This document shows, in pieces, positions 10,650 through 22,480 of a stretch of 64,000 bases of DNA. Each line of letters starts with the position of its first letter. Positions within the stretch are counted from its first letter, which is position 1. The notes below the pieces were generated by a model. The model had not been told where the DNA came from and ran no database searches. It was given only the letters and a program-made list of their open reading frames with translations. Made by a program: the position numbers and the translations under genes. This DNA comes from Sphaerulina vaccinii (taxonomy: Eukaryota; Ascomycota; Dothideomycetes; Mycosphaerellales; Mycosphaerellaceae). The stretch covers positions 1,860,001 through 1,924,000 of the forward strand of contig JAKUDP010000002.1 of the NCBI GenBank assembly GCA_022570795.1. The letters are read 5' to 3'.

Positions 10650-11202
10650 ATGGCTTGGACCTGGAAAGACGTCCTCAGATACGCTGCCCATGCCTCACCA
10701 TATTACCCTCTCTTAATCCTCTGGGCACATCGCGACATGATGGCCAGCATAGAGCCCGAGGAAGATCAAAAGCTCCAAAAGTTACGCACGGCTCTAGATG
10801 AAAACGCAGACCATCTACCAAAAGCAACATTCTGGACTTCAGGTTCCGGCCTCCTCTGCCTAGGCGGCGTATTGTTCGTTTCTACATTCTTTGTGCAGTG
10901 GATCTGGGGCGAAGAAGGCAGTCTGAGATGGAATCATTGGTTTTCGCTCGTGAATGGTTGTGCGGTTTTGGCGTCTGGAGTGGTGTACGCGGCTGGTTAT
11001 CAAGATACTTTGTCGAGGAAGGGGCTTGAGGTGGAGTGGGTGGAGAAGTGGAGGAAAGGTAAGTCATTTATGATGAGATTTGAACGGAGTGTGAGATGTG
11101 ATGATGACTGACCAAGAATGAGTAGAGAGGCTTGCGAGAGAAGGAGATATCGAGATTGTTGATGAAAAGCAGAAAGAGTCCGAGAAGCTTGTGAATGTAT
11201 GA
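10650..11202 (+). CDS. Small membrane protein of unknown function
   Basis: Two exons, 10650-11058 and 11126-11202, with a 67-bp intron (GTAAGT..GAGTAG) in phase 1; 161 residues. The ATG at 10650 (MAWTWKDVLRYAAHASPYYP) is chosen over the upstream in-frame ATG at 10575, which would add a leader-like stretch. Two hydrophobic segments are visible, around GSGLLCLGGVLFVSTFFVQW and SLVNGCAVLASGVVYAAGY, separated by a short loop, with a charged C-terminal helix completed by the second exon (ERLAREGDIEIVDEKQKE). This suggests a two-pass membrane protein with both ends on the same side. The family is not recognised. Confidence 0.72.
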
Positions 11203-13807
11203 TCATGATCTGATCGTGGGCTGGCTTAAGGTAAACAGTTGGCGAGGCGTATGGCAACTATGCACCATTTCGTACTGGGAACTTGTCTGTTGCCGATGGC
11301 AAGGCTTTGCGTACTTCGAGCATTTCGCTCCATTGCTAAGGACAGCGCATGTTGTCCTTAGAGCAGTGCTAGGTGGATGACAAAGTCCAATCGACCCGAA
11401 TTGTATCATACTGTTCGATTTTTTAGATGCGCCGGAAAGTGCAGCTAACGTTGGCTTTCGCTGAGATGTAAGATCCATTCGATGATTCTGCTCGATTCCG
11501 ATAGGTATGTTTTGCTTCTGTTGCTGTATAGTGCTGCGAGTCATGAAGCTACACTGACTCTCTCGCGCCGCACAATGACGCTGGTAGTGCTGAAAGTCTT
11601 CATCAAATGCAGTAAAGATGGCTGGCAAGTGCGAAGAAGAAATGAGAGGTGCTCATGATAGATATGCCTATCGTCTTGGATCGAATGTGATGTCCTACGG
11701 TACACGAGAGTTTACGCCCGGTACTGATGAAACTGTTTCGATGTCAGTGTGGTTGTCGCGGCTCGTCCGGGCCATTTCTCGATCGGAGATTGACTCTGTG
11801 GTACAGAATCGGCAGTACCGTAGGGCAGAGGAGACAAACGTTGAATCGCAGAAGTTTGTAAACTGTGTAACGCGTTTTTGAGCTATGTCTCAGACGCGTA
11901 GCTAGAGAACTTCAGCGTAGAACTCATCAGTGAGCACTCGATGCCTTTGGAGGCGGTTTTGGATACGGCTCTGATCGACTGAGCGGGTTGCGAGTGACCA
12001 TATATCTGGCATGACAGGTGACAATGTCTTCGCTGGTAGAAGAAGATGACAGGAGTTGGGCGCAAGTTCGTCGCAGGGTTGTGCTGGCGAGTGAACGGCA
12101 TAAGACGTCGATATGCCAGATGCGCCAGATGTCGAAGAATTCCAGATCTCCAGGTTGCCTAAGTACACTGGTATGCCATCATGTACTATAGTCGTTATTG
12201 AGACTGAATCCGTTCCACCTGACCGCGAAATCAACTCTTGTTGCTGATGTGGTCAGACCGAGCCACGAGCCAGGTTTCGAAGTCGCTTACGGGCGCTCCA
12301 ACGCGGTTTTGGCGGTCATTCCAAGACCAAGATATCCTGTGCCTTCGCGTTACATCCGGATTCCCGCGTGAAGAGGTCTGTACCGAGCTCGAGGTGTTGA
12401 CACATGCTGCAGCCAGAATAGGATCAGAGAGGCTCCACGTTTGGCGAAAGAATCTGCTCCGATTCACTTCCACCGTGGAACATCTGCGTCATTATTGCCA
12501 ATTTGGAAGACGGCCATGTTTCTGTGTATCCACATTCTGCGTTCAAGATGTGGCTTTGTGTGAGGATAGTTCAGGATGTGAAGATGGCGCACTTATGAGC
12601 AGTGCTCGCGATGGTAGAGTTGTAGACCAACAAATTCTTGATGACCACAAGCCGAAGGCGGCTCTTCCGTTCCTCACGTGCTTGTGCCAAACCCCTGCAT
12701 TCGGGCGAAGTGAGCTCGCGCGCCGACGAATGACAGGGAATGATCTGTGGCTGACGATGTCATTGTGCATGCCTTTCGTGTTCCTCTCTTCGCGAGCCTC
12801 CATCTCAGGTGTGGCGCCGAGTTGCAGTCCAGCTCTTCTACGAAGTACCCGCATATGCTCTCGCATTAGCCTTAAGGGCAACGGGAACCAGCAGCTCGGC
12901 ACTCAAAGGCCATTGGCAAGAGAGCACCCACATTTGCCCTACGACAGACAGATTTCGAACAGCGAGCACGATCCCATCGAAACACGAATACCTACAGTAA
13001 TACCTGGTTTTCGGAGTGCTGAGGCGGCTGAGGGGCAGAGAAGTGGGTGCGCGCTACTATATCAGCACTCTCCTCTTCTCGCATAGGGGGCAGGCTGACG
13101 TAGTGTTCGTGCTTTCTGACTGACCAGAGTCCAGACCAAGAGCTGTAACTTATGCAAAGATTGCGAACGAGTCTTCTTCACCGGACATCACAGCCTTGCC
13201 CTTTATCTTCCCACAGTTCTTCCAGACGAAGCTCGATAACGACAGCTCATTTTTACGACAAACGCCAGCCCAACTCCGGACGGCATCGACGCCATCTGGC
13301 AGCAATCGAATCAGTGGTGCCCAAACATATGACTGAACAGGCATAACCCGACTGGGATTTGCGAACTTCAGGCATCAAACTTGTCCAAGCGCAGACCGGG
13401 CTCCACTGCTTTGACAACCAAACCGCCTCGCACTTTCTGGCAGCGCAGTCCTTGCTCGCAGCGACAGCAGGCTCTTCGTTGTCGTGTGGGAGTTGGCCGT
13501 ATCAGAGAGGCAGTTTGGCAGAGAGTAGCGGCAATTCCGCTGTGTCAGTGTAAGAGATGTCCCTCTATTGTTCGATTCTATTGCGAGGCAGTTGGGTGTT
13601 TGTGGTAGCGACACTGCATTCTGCATCCCTTTGGCGCGGGCCCAACGTTACACAGCGTCGTTATCGCTGGAGAATCATGCGCTGACGATCACGATGGAGC
13701 AGAGCAAGACATCGACCTATCCATACCCCTCCTACACGAGCGGTGGGCTTCTCAAGCGAGCACTCTCCATACAGGTGCCACGAGTCAAGCCCATAGCCCA
13801 ACTCACT
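11203..13807. other. Gene-poor stretch
   Basis: About 2.6 kb without a convincing gene. The longest frame (12238-13086, plus, 282 codons) starts at TTG, has no recognisable domain and is overlapped by equally long antisense frames. The last few hundred bases, CT-rich and free of stops in the downstream gene's frame, are probably promoter and leader of the DUF8035 gene. Confidence 0.4.
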
Positions 13808-16800
13808 ATGTCGTCGTACAACCACAGAAATCTCTCCCCAGGCGGCCGAAGACTTACCAACCCTGGGAGAGCAAGCGACAACAACGTAACCAGCGACGGC
13901 TACTACCAACAGCGACACAGCACCTATGCTTCTCCCCGAACAAGCACGAGCGGAGTCATCCCCATCTCGACGCAGACCTTCATCAATGTTCCGCAGGCGC
14001 AGCCATCGCCGGCAGCTCGCCAGTACCTCGATGCCTACTCCGGCAGACCACGACGCTCCTCCCATGCGGATCAGACAAGGGGCGTAACTGCCTCTTCGAG
14101 CACCACGGCTCTGCCTTCTCGCAGCCGTCCGACTGTCATACAGCAGGAAGTGACTCGTCCTGCCAGCCCGACCAAAATCGCTCCACGGGATGTATATGTG
14201 ACGTCCAACTCGTCACTGGAACCTCGTTCGTCAACGACCACTACACACAAGAAGCTGTATAGCGTGGACACAGACGGCAGCGCCAAGTTGGTAGCTGACG
14301 TGAACATATCCGCGGGCGGAGATAGGCATCACAAGCGAAGGGAAAGCACTGAGAAGAGCGGCTACAGAACGACTGCAGTGGACAGAGAGCGCGATAGAGG
14401 CCGACGTGGAGCAGCGTACCACACCAACGGGACCCACAACCGACCTCGAGACAAGAGCATCGAAGACGAGGACGCCTACTCTTACACTGATCCGGCCAGC
14501 ATGTACCGTGACACTGAACCAAGATGGAGGGAAGTACAACGGCCGAGGCGTGGCAGCTTGGATCGTGGTAGTCGGGAGCGCCCGATCAGTATGATCGATC
14601 CCATACTCGTACAGAGGCAAGCCGTCAAGGAAAGTGGAGGACCACCGCCAAGCACACGAGGCTGGGATAAGATTAATGATACCATGGGACGCACGAGCAG
14701 TGTTAGGGACGCTCCTCGACCAGTCGCACAGTCGCCCACCCGTGGTCGACATGCAGGCTACGCGGACTATGGAGACTCGAATGATGCAATCCATGTCCCG
14801 AGAAACAGCTCCACTGAGGGGCGCCGCACCACTATTCACAATTACGACTCCAACTACGACTACACCAGAGAGCCCAGAGCACCTGTCAGACGAAACAGCG
14901 TCACCCGCAGACCTGACCCCAGTCTCGAAAGACGCGGCTTCGGTATCAACCCCAACCTTCGAGACGACAGCCAGACGAGGTATGGTCGGCGTGATGGAAG
15001 GGGTAGCGATGAGAGTTTCGAGCACACTCTGTACCGAGACTCTGGATATGCGGAACCAATAAGACGTGAAACTGCGCCACAACCATATACATCACAGTAC
15101 CAAGATACCAGTCGACTGGAGCAGGAAAAGCGTGACCGCGAGTACGCACTTAGGCTACAAGCCGAGGATCAGAACAGGACTCGCGACCGCGATGTGCGGG
15201 AACCTCCAGCGAAACAATCATCACGACGAGAAGACGACCGTGGACATGATCGTGACTACGATCGACCGAGAGACCGTGAGCACGATCGTCTTACGGAGCG
15301 TGAAAGGGAGCGTGATCGATACGTGCAACCACCTGTGGACCGCAAGGATGACAGGAAAGATGAACGTAGAGATGACCGAAAGGATGATCGTGATCGACAC
15401 CATGTCAGGAGAGATACGGATCGTGATAGAGACTATGGTCGCAAGAAGGACAAGGAAGAGAGTCCACGGCGAAGTGGTGAAGCCGTTTCCAAGCCAAGTC
15501 TTTCACAGGCGGCGACTGGCGGTCTTGCTGGCGCTGCAGCAGCCTTTGGCTTGACTGGTCTGATCAACAAGGTCACAGACAAGCGTGATAAAGACAAGGA
15601 TCCAGATGAATCGCGAGACCGAGGCGACAGAGAGCGTGATCGGAGTCGCGATCGTCGAGCCGATCGTGAACGGCAGGACCGAGACCGCGAGCGTGATCGA
15701 GATAGACCAGAGCGCTTCGACGACGACCGCGAGCGTCATCGTGATGACAGGAGGGAAGTCGGACGAGCTGCCAGTGACGAAGACCGCTATGGTCGTGATC
15801 GAGAAAGAGATCGTCCTCATAAAGAGGAGGATCGAGGTCTGGGGTTTGCATTTGAAGCGCCGCCTGAGCCACCACGAACAGCTCCTCCACCAAGCAATGA
15901 CCGACAACCGGGGACTTATCCGCCACCGGAGCGAGCACCAGTTGAACGATCACTAGACAGACCACAAGAACGTCCAGTGGAGAGGCCATCAGAACGACCA
16001 ATCGACCGACCCAACGAGCGCCTTGCGCCAGTAGCTGCACCAGAGCGACCTTCGAGCAGGCAAGGAGAGCGCAGCCATCCTCGACCTGAACCAGAGCGCA
16101 CTCGAGACTCTGATTCTGACAGCAAGAATGGGCGCACCGACATGCCAGCAGCCGCTATGTCTGCTGAGGAAGATTACCGTCGCCGCATGGAGCAGGTCCA
16201 ACGAGAGTTGGGAGTGGCGTCAGCTGCTCAACGTGCTGCTGATGCGGATCCAGACCGAGAGCGTCGCAGGAGGGAGCGAGAGCAGCGTCAACGAGAACGA
16301 GAGCTTCGCAATGGCGGCTCAAATGTGCCATACCCAGACTCCAACTCGAGCAGCAACACGATACCAATACCTACGGGCAACAGAGGTAGCTTCGACAGGG
16401 ACGATGTCTCGAACGTTACTGGTATGACGGGAACTACAGCTCACGACTCCGTCCTCCCAGATCTTCACAGGAAACCTAGCATCCTCGATCGACCGATGAC
16501 GGACGAGCCATATCAGATCATAGACAACTCTCAGAGCGACAGACGCGAGAACCGTGTACGCATCGTCGATCCTCCAACCGAGCAGGAAGACAAGAGGCCA
16601 AAGGGCATCCTCAAGAAGCCAACAGAGAAGTTTCCCGAAGACAATCACGCGATTCGTGAAGGTGTTGCACCACTCAAAGATGTAAGTCACTTTTGCTATG
16701 CCGTTCGACTGTAGAACACACTGACCGCAAAACGTGATTCAGGCTACCAAGAAGGGCATCCCACCTGGCGCACGATGGACAAAGATCGATCGTCGTCTCG

Positions 16801-17576
16801 TGAACCCTGAAGCACTTGAAGCAGCGCAGGAACGGTTCGAGGAACGCCTCGATTGTGTCATTGTTCTGCGCGTCTTGACGAAGGAGGAGATTCAAAAACT
16901 CGCAGATAAGACGCGAGACATCAGAGGTAAACGCCACCACTCCCATTACGCCGACCCCAGAGACATCACTCCCCCAAATGGAACCAGTCCAGACCAATCC
17001 TTTGTGGATGAGGTAAATGGGACTAATGCCCACAAGGCAGCAAGTACATCCAAAACTCCACATCTGGAGCACTTGTACCAACAGCTCGCGCTGAACCCGC
17101 CACCCCTGGTGGACTTCGTTGATACCAGCGCACACTCGAGCCTAGAAGAGGCGCGCTCGGGTCGAGAAGATCGAGGCCAGTCGGGAAGGAGTCGAGGACA
17201 CATAACCTCGACACATGGGCATGGTGGGTCTCATAGCAATCGACAACATTCACTAACCCGAGATGCTCGTCATGCAGACAAACGATATGAAGAGGAGCGT
17301 TCTGAAAGGAAGTCTGCTCCACGAAAGAGCACCCGCAACCGTGATCGATACGACCGTGGCGAGTACGAATACAGCGATAGCGAAGACGAGTTCAAGGAGA
17401 AGGCACCTAAGATGCTCGAAGCACCATCATCAGCTGGCGCGAGCAGTGATGCAGACTTCATTCGTGAGAATCAGCGACGACACGATCGAGACCGAGACGA
17501 AATAAGCTACATGTCTGGTGGGCTAGGCACGAGAGATGATGGACGAAGAAGAGAGGAGCCGCATTCGCGCTACTGA
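13808..17576 (+). CDS. DUF8035-type protein, long Arg/Asp/Glu-rich low-complexity region
   Basis: Two exons, to 16681 and 16743-17576, with a 61-bp intron (GTAAGT..GATTCAG) in phase 0. The frame is open from 13568; in-frame ATGs lie at 13694 and 13808. The last (MSSYNHRNLSPGGRR) is preferred because such proteins commonly begin this way and the upstream sequence is leader-like; about 1,235 residues result. Residues 1-250 are Ser/Thr/Pro-rich. A very long region is dominated by RD, RE and DR repeats, interrupted by the hydrophobic island TGGLAGAAAAFGLTGLI. The conserved domain is split by the intron: REGVAPLKD, then ATKKGIPPGARWTKIDRRLV, then FEERLDCVIVLRVLTKEEI. The tail is again charged and disordered. 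Function is unknown in the family; the RS/RD-like composition hints at RNA or condensate association, which is inference only. Confidence 0.88.
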
Positions 17577-18664
17577 GCGACTCGAGATTCAGGCGCAAGG
17601 GAAGAGTCTGCCCGAAGCTATTGCAGAGAGTCTCCAAGCGACCTTTCTTATACGCAAGATCAAAGGGCCTTAAGAGGCCACCAAGCATGGGTTGTGAGAG
17701 CAGTTTGGGCGTAGCGAAACATCCTTGATTTCAGGAAAGCGACAGATACCCAAGATACCCCAATCGTTACAGCATTGACAGAGCTAGCCGACAAGCCAGA
17801 CACGTTGAGGTATGCTATAGGACTGTGTGAGATTAGCTGATGCGTGCAAGATGCAGGTTGCCGACGCTTGTAAGCCCGACGCCCAACCTGTCGAGTTTAG
17901 ACTTTGCCATGTGCAGCTAGACTATCCTGGCAAGCTAGCACCTGGTGGCCGCTTTGACAACTCACTGCCAACGAAGATGGACCGAAACTCACGATAGGCT
18001 CAAGCTGATTAGGATTTGATGCAGGTATGGCCTGAGATGTAAGAGCAACGGATACGGACCGACCAGTTGTGCACGCCGCGAACGTGCGGAGCCTTCTCTG
18101 TTTTAGTACAGAGTCCATTGATCAATCCACGACAGCATCCTGGCCAAAGCTACAATTTCGGTAGTCCAAGGCCATTGGACGGCAGCACCGCAAGTCTTAT
18201 GCAGCTGGACTCACGATGATCGCAATTGAGGAAGAGCAAAGCGCACGCCTTCAGCATAGAGGGGGAGCGAGCAACAAACTTCTATATTGATGCTGATTCA
18301 GACTTCCTGGAGCTCCACTGGTTGCGCCAAACTTTGATGTGGTGGAGCGATTGATATTTTGGTAGCTCGTCCTCACCTTCATGATTCCTGGCACACTTTG
18401 AAGACTTAAGATTTTTCGATTATTTCGCAACTAGTATATTCCATCTTCACCTGGAGCTGATTCCGGAGATTGCAGAGCGCGGACTACAGCTACGAACAAG
18501 GTCGCGAACCACACGTCAGGACTTACGACAAGATCATCTACACAAATACTCCGAACAGGACCAACGCACAGAAGCAGCCAAAGAAGACAACAGGCGACTG
18601 TCGAGCGGAGTTTTACTACGTTCTACCTGGGGGGTTGCGAAGAACGAACCAGCGAGGGATCAGG
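17577..18664. other. Intergenic region, no supported gene
   Basis: About 1.1 kb with short frames only. The frame of the RING gene is open upstream to 18470 but has no ATG before 18665, so the last part is probably leader. Confidence 0.4.
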
Positions 18665-19054
18665 ATGGCTACGCAAGCAGAATACAATATGCTCGACCAA
18701 CGAACGATCACCATGCCGCCCAGTGACAAGATCAGCACGCGAGATATCTGCATCGTATGTCGGGATCCAGACGAGCTCGCGCGGCGAACATGCGCACCTC
18801 CATGCTCCCACGTATGCTGTACAACATGTCGACAGGAACTGGAACGAAGGCGCATGAATACTTGTCCTTGTTGCAGAAAGGGGTTTCATGTTCGAACGCG
18901 AGGTAGTAAGAGGTCAAGTCTCACGAGGTCTCATATTGATGAGACGATACGATCACGAGATTCACGCCCACGACTTGGAAGGAAATTGTTGGTTGGTTTT
19001 ATCGCGTCTTGGGTTGTTGCTCATATTCTAAGGACTGCGTTCGAGACTGGATGA
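18665..19054 (+). CDS. RING-finger protein with C-terminal hydrophobic anchor
   Basis: Single exon, 129 residues from the first in-frame ATG. The RING core has CIVC, then TCAPPCSHVCCTTC, then CPCC, fitting a C3HC4-type zinc cross-brace, between about residues 33 and 75. A basic linker follows (RTRGSKRSSLTRSH), and the last 25 residues contain one hydrophobic stretch (LLVGFIASWVVAHIL) that could act as a tail anchor. Known for the family: RING domains recruit E2 enzymes for ubiquitin transfer. The small size and the tail suggest a membrane-bound E3, but the target is unknown. Residues around the third and fourth ligand pairs (PPCSHVCC) offer more Cys than needed, so the exact ligand set is uncertain. 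Confidence 0.78.
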   Translation: MATQAEYNMLDQRTITMPPSDKISTRDICIVCRDPDELARRTCAPPCSHVCCTTCRQELERRRMNTCPCCRKGFHVRTRGSKRSSLTRSHIDETIRSRDSRPRLGRKLLVGFIASWVVAHILRTAFETG

Positions 19055-19403
19055 GGAGGCGCCCCAAGCGCTCGATGGTCGATGATGAGCCGTCCACTGA
19101 GCACGCTTGTATCGATGTGATGAACGAACGGTTGGCTCTCGCACAACTCGCATTGGTCCTGGTGTGGGGACCAAGTAAGTACTCAGTATTGCAATCTCAA
19201 ATCCAAATTCACCTATTGAGTCCTGAACGAAACTCAAATTCATGCGCCTAGCATTGAGGACCAGATCCCGCTTATAAGAACACCCCCAACCTATTCCTAC
19301 TGTAATAACTATTGATAGGAGAACTCGGCCTCTCTTCACATCAAGCACGACTCTCATTCAGATCCACATTCTCTCGTCACACTCGTTTTACCAGTCAGAC
19401 ACA
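19055..19403. other. Intergenic region, promoter of secreted Cys-rich gene
   Basis: About 350 bp between two plus-strand genes; CA/CT-rich just before 19404. Nothing else is seen. Confidence 0.35.
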
Positions 19404-19916
19404 ATGCAGCTCATTACTGTCATCTCCCTCCTCTTCGCCGTCGCCAGCACCGCGACCGCAGCCGTCGCCGGTATGGAACCAATGTATCTTCGTATAGGTG
19501 CGATGAAGAAACGAGACGATTTCCTCGGAATCTCCAAGCGAAGCAAAGGAGATAATGATCCACCAGGCGGTAAGTAAGAGTGTGTCAAGTAAGTCAAGCG
19601 AGGCATCGAAATCGTATTGATTCAAGTCCTATATAGGTTGGTCCAAACTCGATAAGACCTCAGGTTGTCCACACAAGTGTTGTGCATCCGACACAGGAAA
19701 CTCATGCGTAAGTCGTGAACGCTGTCTTGACCACAAGCTATCTCTAACAGTCGTCTACTACAGTCTGGTTGTTGTCTCTGGGACCCAAATGATCCTGGCC
19801 ACATCCATAATGCTAAGACTTCGGATGAATATAAGGACAAGATGGATTATCTTACAACACCGCCTTGCCAGGATACTAACAGCTGCTGTGCTGATGACTC
19901 TAAGAAGAATTGCTAA
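19404..19916 (+). CDS. Small secreted cysteine-rich protein, 10 Cys (candidate effector)
   Basis: Three exons, 19404-19569, 19637-19707 and 19764-19916, with introns of 67 and 56 bp (both GTAAGT donors) in matching phases; 129 residues. No exon is long, so the gene is invisible as a single open frame. The signal peptide is MQLITVISLLFAVASTATAA. The pro-region holds two dibasic sites (MKKR and ISKR) as expected for Kex2 processing. The mature part has ten cysteines, including three CC pairs (PHKCCAS, SGCCLWD, NSCCADD), spread over exons 2 and 3 and ending in KKNC at the stop. Ten cysteines in about 80 residues suggest five disulphides. Such proteins are typical apoplastic effectors or antimicrobial peptides of fungi. 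No known family is recognised. Confidence 0.78.
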
Positions 19917-21758
19917 GAGGCCAATACGAGCGCAATAGAAGGCGTGGCGGTGGAAGTAGCGATGGATGGTACCACGAAGATAGGAGGAGGGAGAAGAGCG
20001 GTATCGGTAGTTGTGGCGCGGCGCTGTGATATATGTGAACACTTCTTGGGGTTTTGTACTACTATATATCAGTTTCATGCGACACATGTCTCTCCTGCCG
20101 GCATCTCTCATTGGCACGGTAAGCTCCGCCGCTAGCTACTCTTCATGCTTGTTTCCGCGAAATCACTGGGACGACGCACTTTCGTCCTGGCTGCACCTCA
20201 CTTGCTTCCCGACACGCCATCACACACCGACTGAAATCACCCACGATGCGATGTTCGAGCCTTCGCTGCCAGTAAGACAATAGACGCGCTGACTCTATAT
20301 ACCTGACGCAAGAAAGCCGCCAGTGCGAAGGTGTCGCAGCAGCGGGAGCTAGACGCGGTCTGCCTCGCTCGTTCGCATTGCGACCTCTGTCGTTGCCTTC
20401 GGACGAGTGCCCGGTATATCGCTCTGCAAAGGCACTCAGGGGGCAGTGAGCACCGCCAAACATACAGTATACTGAGGCACGCTCCAATCTCCGCATTGCT
20501 TGTTACACGTCAAGTGACGAGCAGTACATGTGCATTGCCGTTTCACGCACATGGGCAGTGTATCAGCAAGAGCAGTGGACATCGAGGCTATGCCCAATGG
20601 TATAACAACTCGCTCGAAAACACTTGCGCGGCATGTGCTCGTTGAAGGCCAACTTACCTGCGCTAGCAAGTCATCATGTCTCACCGCTTCATCGTGTGTC
20701 GATAAGAGCTGCTGCAGAAAGCCTTAATGGTACCTGAGGCGTTAAGACGCCAAATAAACCAAGCAAGCCGCCGATGTTCGACTACATAGCTTCGAGGAAA
20801 CACTGCCGCCTGGCGCAGCATTTGGCGACACTCAGGAGAATCTAGCACCGCCACGACAATGTGTACCCGCCTTGAGGGAGGGCCACCACGTGTTTTTTTT
20901 TCGTCCCAGCTACCGGGCAACATCAATAGTGAGGCGACTCCCAGGCGCGAGGAAATGCCTGTACCGACCTTCTGCCGCGTGCTGGAATCGCCTCACGTCT
21001 CGCGTCTTGCCATCCTCAGTTGTCAGTTCTCTTGCTAGATCGTGCGCACTAGTATCAGTCAACTTTCGCCACGCATGCGATACACGATCTCGATGGTGCC
21101 GCAGTCACACATTTCGCACTCTTGGCGATCCTGGTCGTGGTCACAACGATCCTCATCTCGTGGTCTATGGAAAGTTATCAGATAGCAGCCACATACACTC
21201 AACCAAGGCATCTCCAAAAAGGAGGCTGGGACGGCACATGGCAAGTGACCCTACAGAACGATTCTGGAATACCGGCACGACGTCCAGGCTCCATGGGAAC
21301 CGCCATGGACTGACCGACTAACGTCAGCGTCATGAGACTCACAGAACAGCCGTCAGACGATCTGCCATTCGTTCCCGAGCACAGTAATTCTCTCATCAAC
21401 GGCGGACCCATCGACTGAGCCCCACCGTGAAGTATTCGTGGAAGACTGGCCAGGCATAAACATTGCGTTTGGTCCCTAGCACTTCGCTGTGAGCAGCGCA
21501 CCGCCAGACAAGTGGACAACCAGCAGTCACTTACTCATGACCCATTATTATTTCGTCCTTTTGGTAGCCACCTAGTATGGCGGCGCAGGTGTCGCCTTGT
21601 GCGCATCATGATATAAGTATTGTATCATATCAGAGTGGCGGATTCTGAATAAGAGCTACTCATCTCACACATCATAAGCCGTCGCAGCATCGGAAGAACA
21701 CCCGCACTCGTACTGAACCAACTCAAGACTTTATTGTCGCAACCTTCGATAGCCGACC
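19917..21758. other. Gene-poor stretch
   Basis: About 1.8 kb with only short frames on both strands, none showing a domain, a signal peptide followed by plausible introns, or codon use like the neighbours. The 90 bp before 21759 are leader-like. Confidence 0.4.
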
Positions 21759-22103
21759 ATGACTTCCATCTATACCGACTCACGCCGCGGCTCTGCAGCG
21801 AGCGAAGCTACCGCTTTCGACACCATCGCAGCACGTTCCTTTAGCGTCCAAGGACCAGTGCAAGCAACAAGCTCGAGTCAACCCTATCGTCCACGGCCCG
21901 CACAACCCAGGTACCAGCGCCCAAGTATGGCAGGCTGGTGGTACGTGATCGGATATCAGCAATGAAGTATGAGGCGTCTGAGCTGACTTCGTACCAGGGT
22001 CTGCTCGAACTGCAGGAATACCATGAATCCCGCCCTTTCACCGTGCCGATGCTCGGTCTGCGGTCACAGCAAATGCAGAGACTGCTATACCTATCAAAGA
22101 TAG
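21759..22103 (+). CDS. Small protein with Cys-rich zinc-binding-type motif
   Basis: Two exons, 21759-21940 and 21998-22103, with a 57-bp intron (GTACGT..ACCAG) in phase 2; 95 residues. Exon 1 is Ser/Ala/Pro-rich and disordered, ending in MAGWW. Exon 2 continues VCSNCRNTMNPALSPCRCSV, then CGHSKCRDC, with paired cysteines and one His in a spacing typical of a zinc ribbon or small treble-clef finger. Reading through the intron would miss this motif entirely, and the motif strongly supports the splice. Similar short zinc proteins of unknown role occur widely in filamentous fungi. Confidence 0.7.
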
Positions 22104-22480
22104 ACGCTGATCTAAACGGCTTCGTATGTCAGGTCTAATACCGTGTCGAATACTTGTACTAATCTCTGGACAGGAGTCGTCTACAGCATCCGTTGTCAGT
22201 GCCACAGTCGAGCAGAAGATAGGGTTCATGACGACTTGTCCCATTCTGTTTTGGCCTTGCGTGTTCTCGTCGATAGGTTAGCGTCATATAGATATAGATG
22301 ATTGAGATTTTGTCTTGATCAAGCGTTTGAGGGATGTTGCTCGAATTTGATGAGCTAAATCGCATCGTCATTTGTTTCATTGGTGTCAGGCTTGTGTAGC
22401 TTAGTCACAATATACTCTTTTGTCAGCCTTGAGGCGTGCCAGGAAATAACATAGACTTTGATATTCACAGCTGTCTTTGC
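22104..22480. other. Convergent intergenic region
   Basis: 3' flanks of two converging genes; moderately AT-rich, no gene seen. Confidence 0.35.

Noticed and set aside
12238..13086. 282-codon plus-strand frame
   Set aside because: Starts at TTG, has no domain or signal peptide, overlaps long antisense frames and has no homology-like pattern.
20000..21500. Several 60-150 codon frames
   Set aside because: They overlap on both strands without domains, plausible introns or neighbour-like codon use.
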